Assembly: GCA_964478165.1 (NCBI GenBank) | Contig: CAYZGU010000001.1 | Span: 1 to 64,000 of the forward strand | DNA length: 64,000 bases | Direction: 5' to 3' | Source: CAYZGU01 sp964478165 | Lineage (GTDB): Bacteria; Poribacteria; WGA-4E; JAJDTR01 | In this document: positions 63,163 to 64,000 of the stretch, in pieces | Numbering within the stretch: the stretch's first letter is position 1 | Layout of the letters: the number at the start of each line of letters is the position of its first letter | Notes under the pieces: model-generated | The model's input: the letters and a program-made list of their open reading frames with translations, nothing else | Told to the model about the DNA's origin: nothing | The model's database searches: none | Position numbers and translations under genes: made by a program

Positions 63163-64000
63163 CTATTTTCCATTCGCCGCATTGTCTACACCATTCCGAG
63201 ATTTGGGAGGATTTATGTCACGCACATTCGACTTGGAAGCATACAATTTCTGATATACATGATAGCTATGGAGCACCTTTTTAATATGACGACGTGTTTC
63301 GTTAATTGAAATATCCTCTATAAACTCGTCAAGATCCGATATTCCCATCTCCTTAACCCATCGTCCCATCCGAGCAGGGCCAGCATTGTATGCCCCCACA
63401 ACCAATGCGTGGTTTCCTTCAAAGCGGTCCATTAAAGACTTCATGTATTTCGTTCCCATCTCAATGTTAATTTCAGGATCAAATAGCATGGCATTGTGAA
63501 AGTGGCCGATCTTGAGTTCGCGTGCTAATTCACGTCCCGTCTGCGGCATAATTTGCATCAAGCCCAGTGCACCGGCCCACGAGATTACCTCGGCCCCATA
63601 GTGGCTTTCTTCCAAGATCATCGAAGCGACGAAAAGCCGATCTATTTCATATTTCTCCGAGTATTTATCGATAATTTCGGCATAATAAAACGGGTAAAGC
63701 AGTTGAGATAATTCGAGAGGTATCTCCTGATTTCCATCACGCATCGTTATTTTTTCAGACAGTACGCCCGCGGAATCGTAGGCCCGCTTGAATTTTCTCT
63801 GATTTTGGTAGCACACAATCAAATTATAGTAACTGTCTGTCAGATCTGTACGTTCCAAACGAATTTCACCCCTCAGTTCTGTGATTGCGTCCTCGTATAG
63901 CCTTAATTGGAGCAATTTCTCGACACGTGGAAACCGATTTGAACTAGCGTCCTTCCACCTCGAATGCTTAGAACCCATTTTCACAGGAGAATATTTAGAG
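63163..64000 (-). CDS. Slt-type soluble lytic transglycosylase, C-terminal part
   Basis: Lytic transglycosylases cleave peptidoglycan glycan strands to 1,6-anhydro products. The catalytic domain has the family signature MILEESHYGAEVISWAGALGLMQIMPQT (catalytic Glu in the first EES), then NIEMGTKYMKSLMDRFEGN and VVGAYNAGPARMGRW. A helical TPR-like region precedes it (YEDAITELRGEIRLERTDL, then YNLIVCYQNQRKFKRAYD), as in the U-domain of Slt70. The frame is open to the window edge at 64000. Candidate starts at 63984 (GTG) and 63978 (ATG) would make an unusually short protein without a signal peptide, so the gene most likely continues beyond the window. Confidence 0.88.
   Translation of the reverse strand, partial: SKYSPVKMGSKHSRWKDASSNRFPRVEKLLQLRLYEDAITELRGEIRLERTDLTDSYYNLIVCYQNQRKFKRAYDSAGVLSEKITMRDGNQEIPLELSQLLYPFYYAEIIDKYSEKYEIDRLFVASMILEESHYGAEVISWAGALGLMQIMPQTGRELARELKIGHFHNAMLFDPEINIEMGTKYMKSLMDRFEGNHALVVGAYNAGPARMGRWVKEMGISDLDEFIEDISINETRRHIKKVLHSYHVYQKLYASKSNVRDINPPKSRNGVDNAANGK

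Noticed and set aside
1..64000. tRNA, rRNA, CRISPR arrays, complete insertion sequences, prophage genes
   Set aside because: None seen: no clustered direct repeats, no transposase or integrase motifs, no tRNA-like cloverleaf noticed. Absence by eye is not proof.

Overview
The window is a chromosomal segment with moderate GC. It probably comes from a Gram-negative-type bacterium in or near the Poribacteria / deep PVC-like lineages. That assignment is an inference from gene content: a LamG fragment, a phytanoyl-CoA dioxygenase family protein, a URO-D/MtaA-like methyltransferase, secreted prenyltransferase-repeat and vWA proteins, a caspase-like/PEGA protein, DUF4159 and DUF4175 proteins, and a SurA-like chaperone. 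MurE carries the meso-diaminopimelate-type DNPR motif. No rRNA, tRNA, CRISPR array or intact insertion sequence was seen.

Layout. (1) 1-5.4 kb is loosely packed: a partial dioxygenase, a broken LamG gene, a VOC protein, a secreted beta-sandwich protein and a zinc peptidase. It includes about 1.1 kb without a recognisable gene. (2) 5.5-23.6 kb is a long one-strand division and cell-wall (dcw) cluster, in transcription order rsmH-ftsL-ftsI-murE-murF-mraY-murD-ftsW-murG-murC-ftsQ-ftsA-ftsZ-radical SAM. It starts at an extended -10 promoter and ends at a clear intrinsic terminator. ftsZ has an additional near-consensus promoter. mraZ, murB and ddl are not in the cluster. (3) 23.7-28.6 kb, plus strand: a duplicated FPCG-motif protein of unknown function, an MtaA-like methyltransferase, then a three-gene respiratory set (FMN-binding-like/GldG lipoprotein, Rieske protein, fused cytochrome b/subunit IV). 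(4) 29-38 kb is an accessory stretch: hisB, a double-vWA membrane protein, a secreted prenyltransferase-repeat protein, a thioredoxin-fold lipoprotein, a MocA-like nucleotidyltransferase, a small Rieske ferredoxin, and a two-gene unit pairing a membrane pseudo-caspase/PEGA protein with a coiled-coil protein bearing a diadenylate-cyclase-like domain. (5) 38-46.6 kb holds amino-acid metabolism: leuA, aroF and tyrS in tandem, with aroF and tyrS each behind a leader of about 290 nt that ends in a very similar intrinsic terminator; then a Cys/Met PLP enzyme, a TPR protein and a Cof-type HAD phosphatase. (6) 47-55 kb: a SurA-like chaperone, a BtpA-family protein, an ECF sigma/anti-sigma pair followed by a large TPR protein, and a lone groEL with a CIRCE-like site and a histidine-rich tail. 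(7) 55.3-64 kb: a zinc-ribbon protein, a vWA/DUF4159/DUF4175 membrane cluster and an edge-truncated Slt-type lytic transglycosylase.

The most unusual items are the pseudo-caspase/DAC-like gene pair (35.2-38.0 kb), the matched aroF and tyrS attenuator leaders, and the b6-type cytochrome set whose first gene is a FMN-binding-like/GldG fusion. All functional statements rest on motifs read by eye; no database search was possible.
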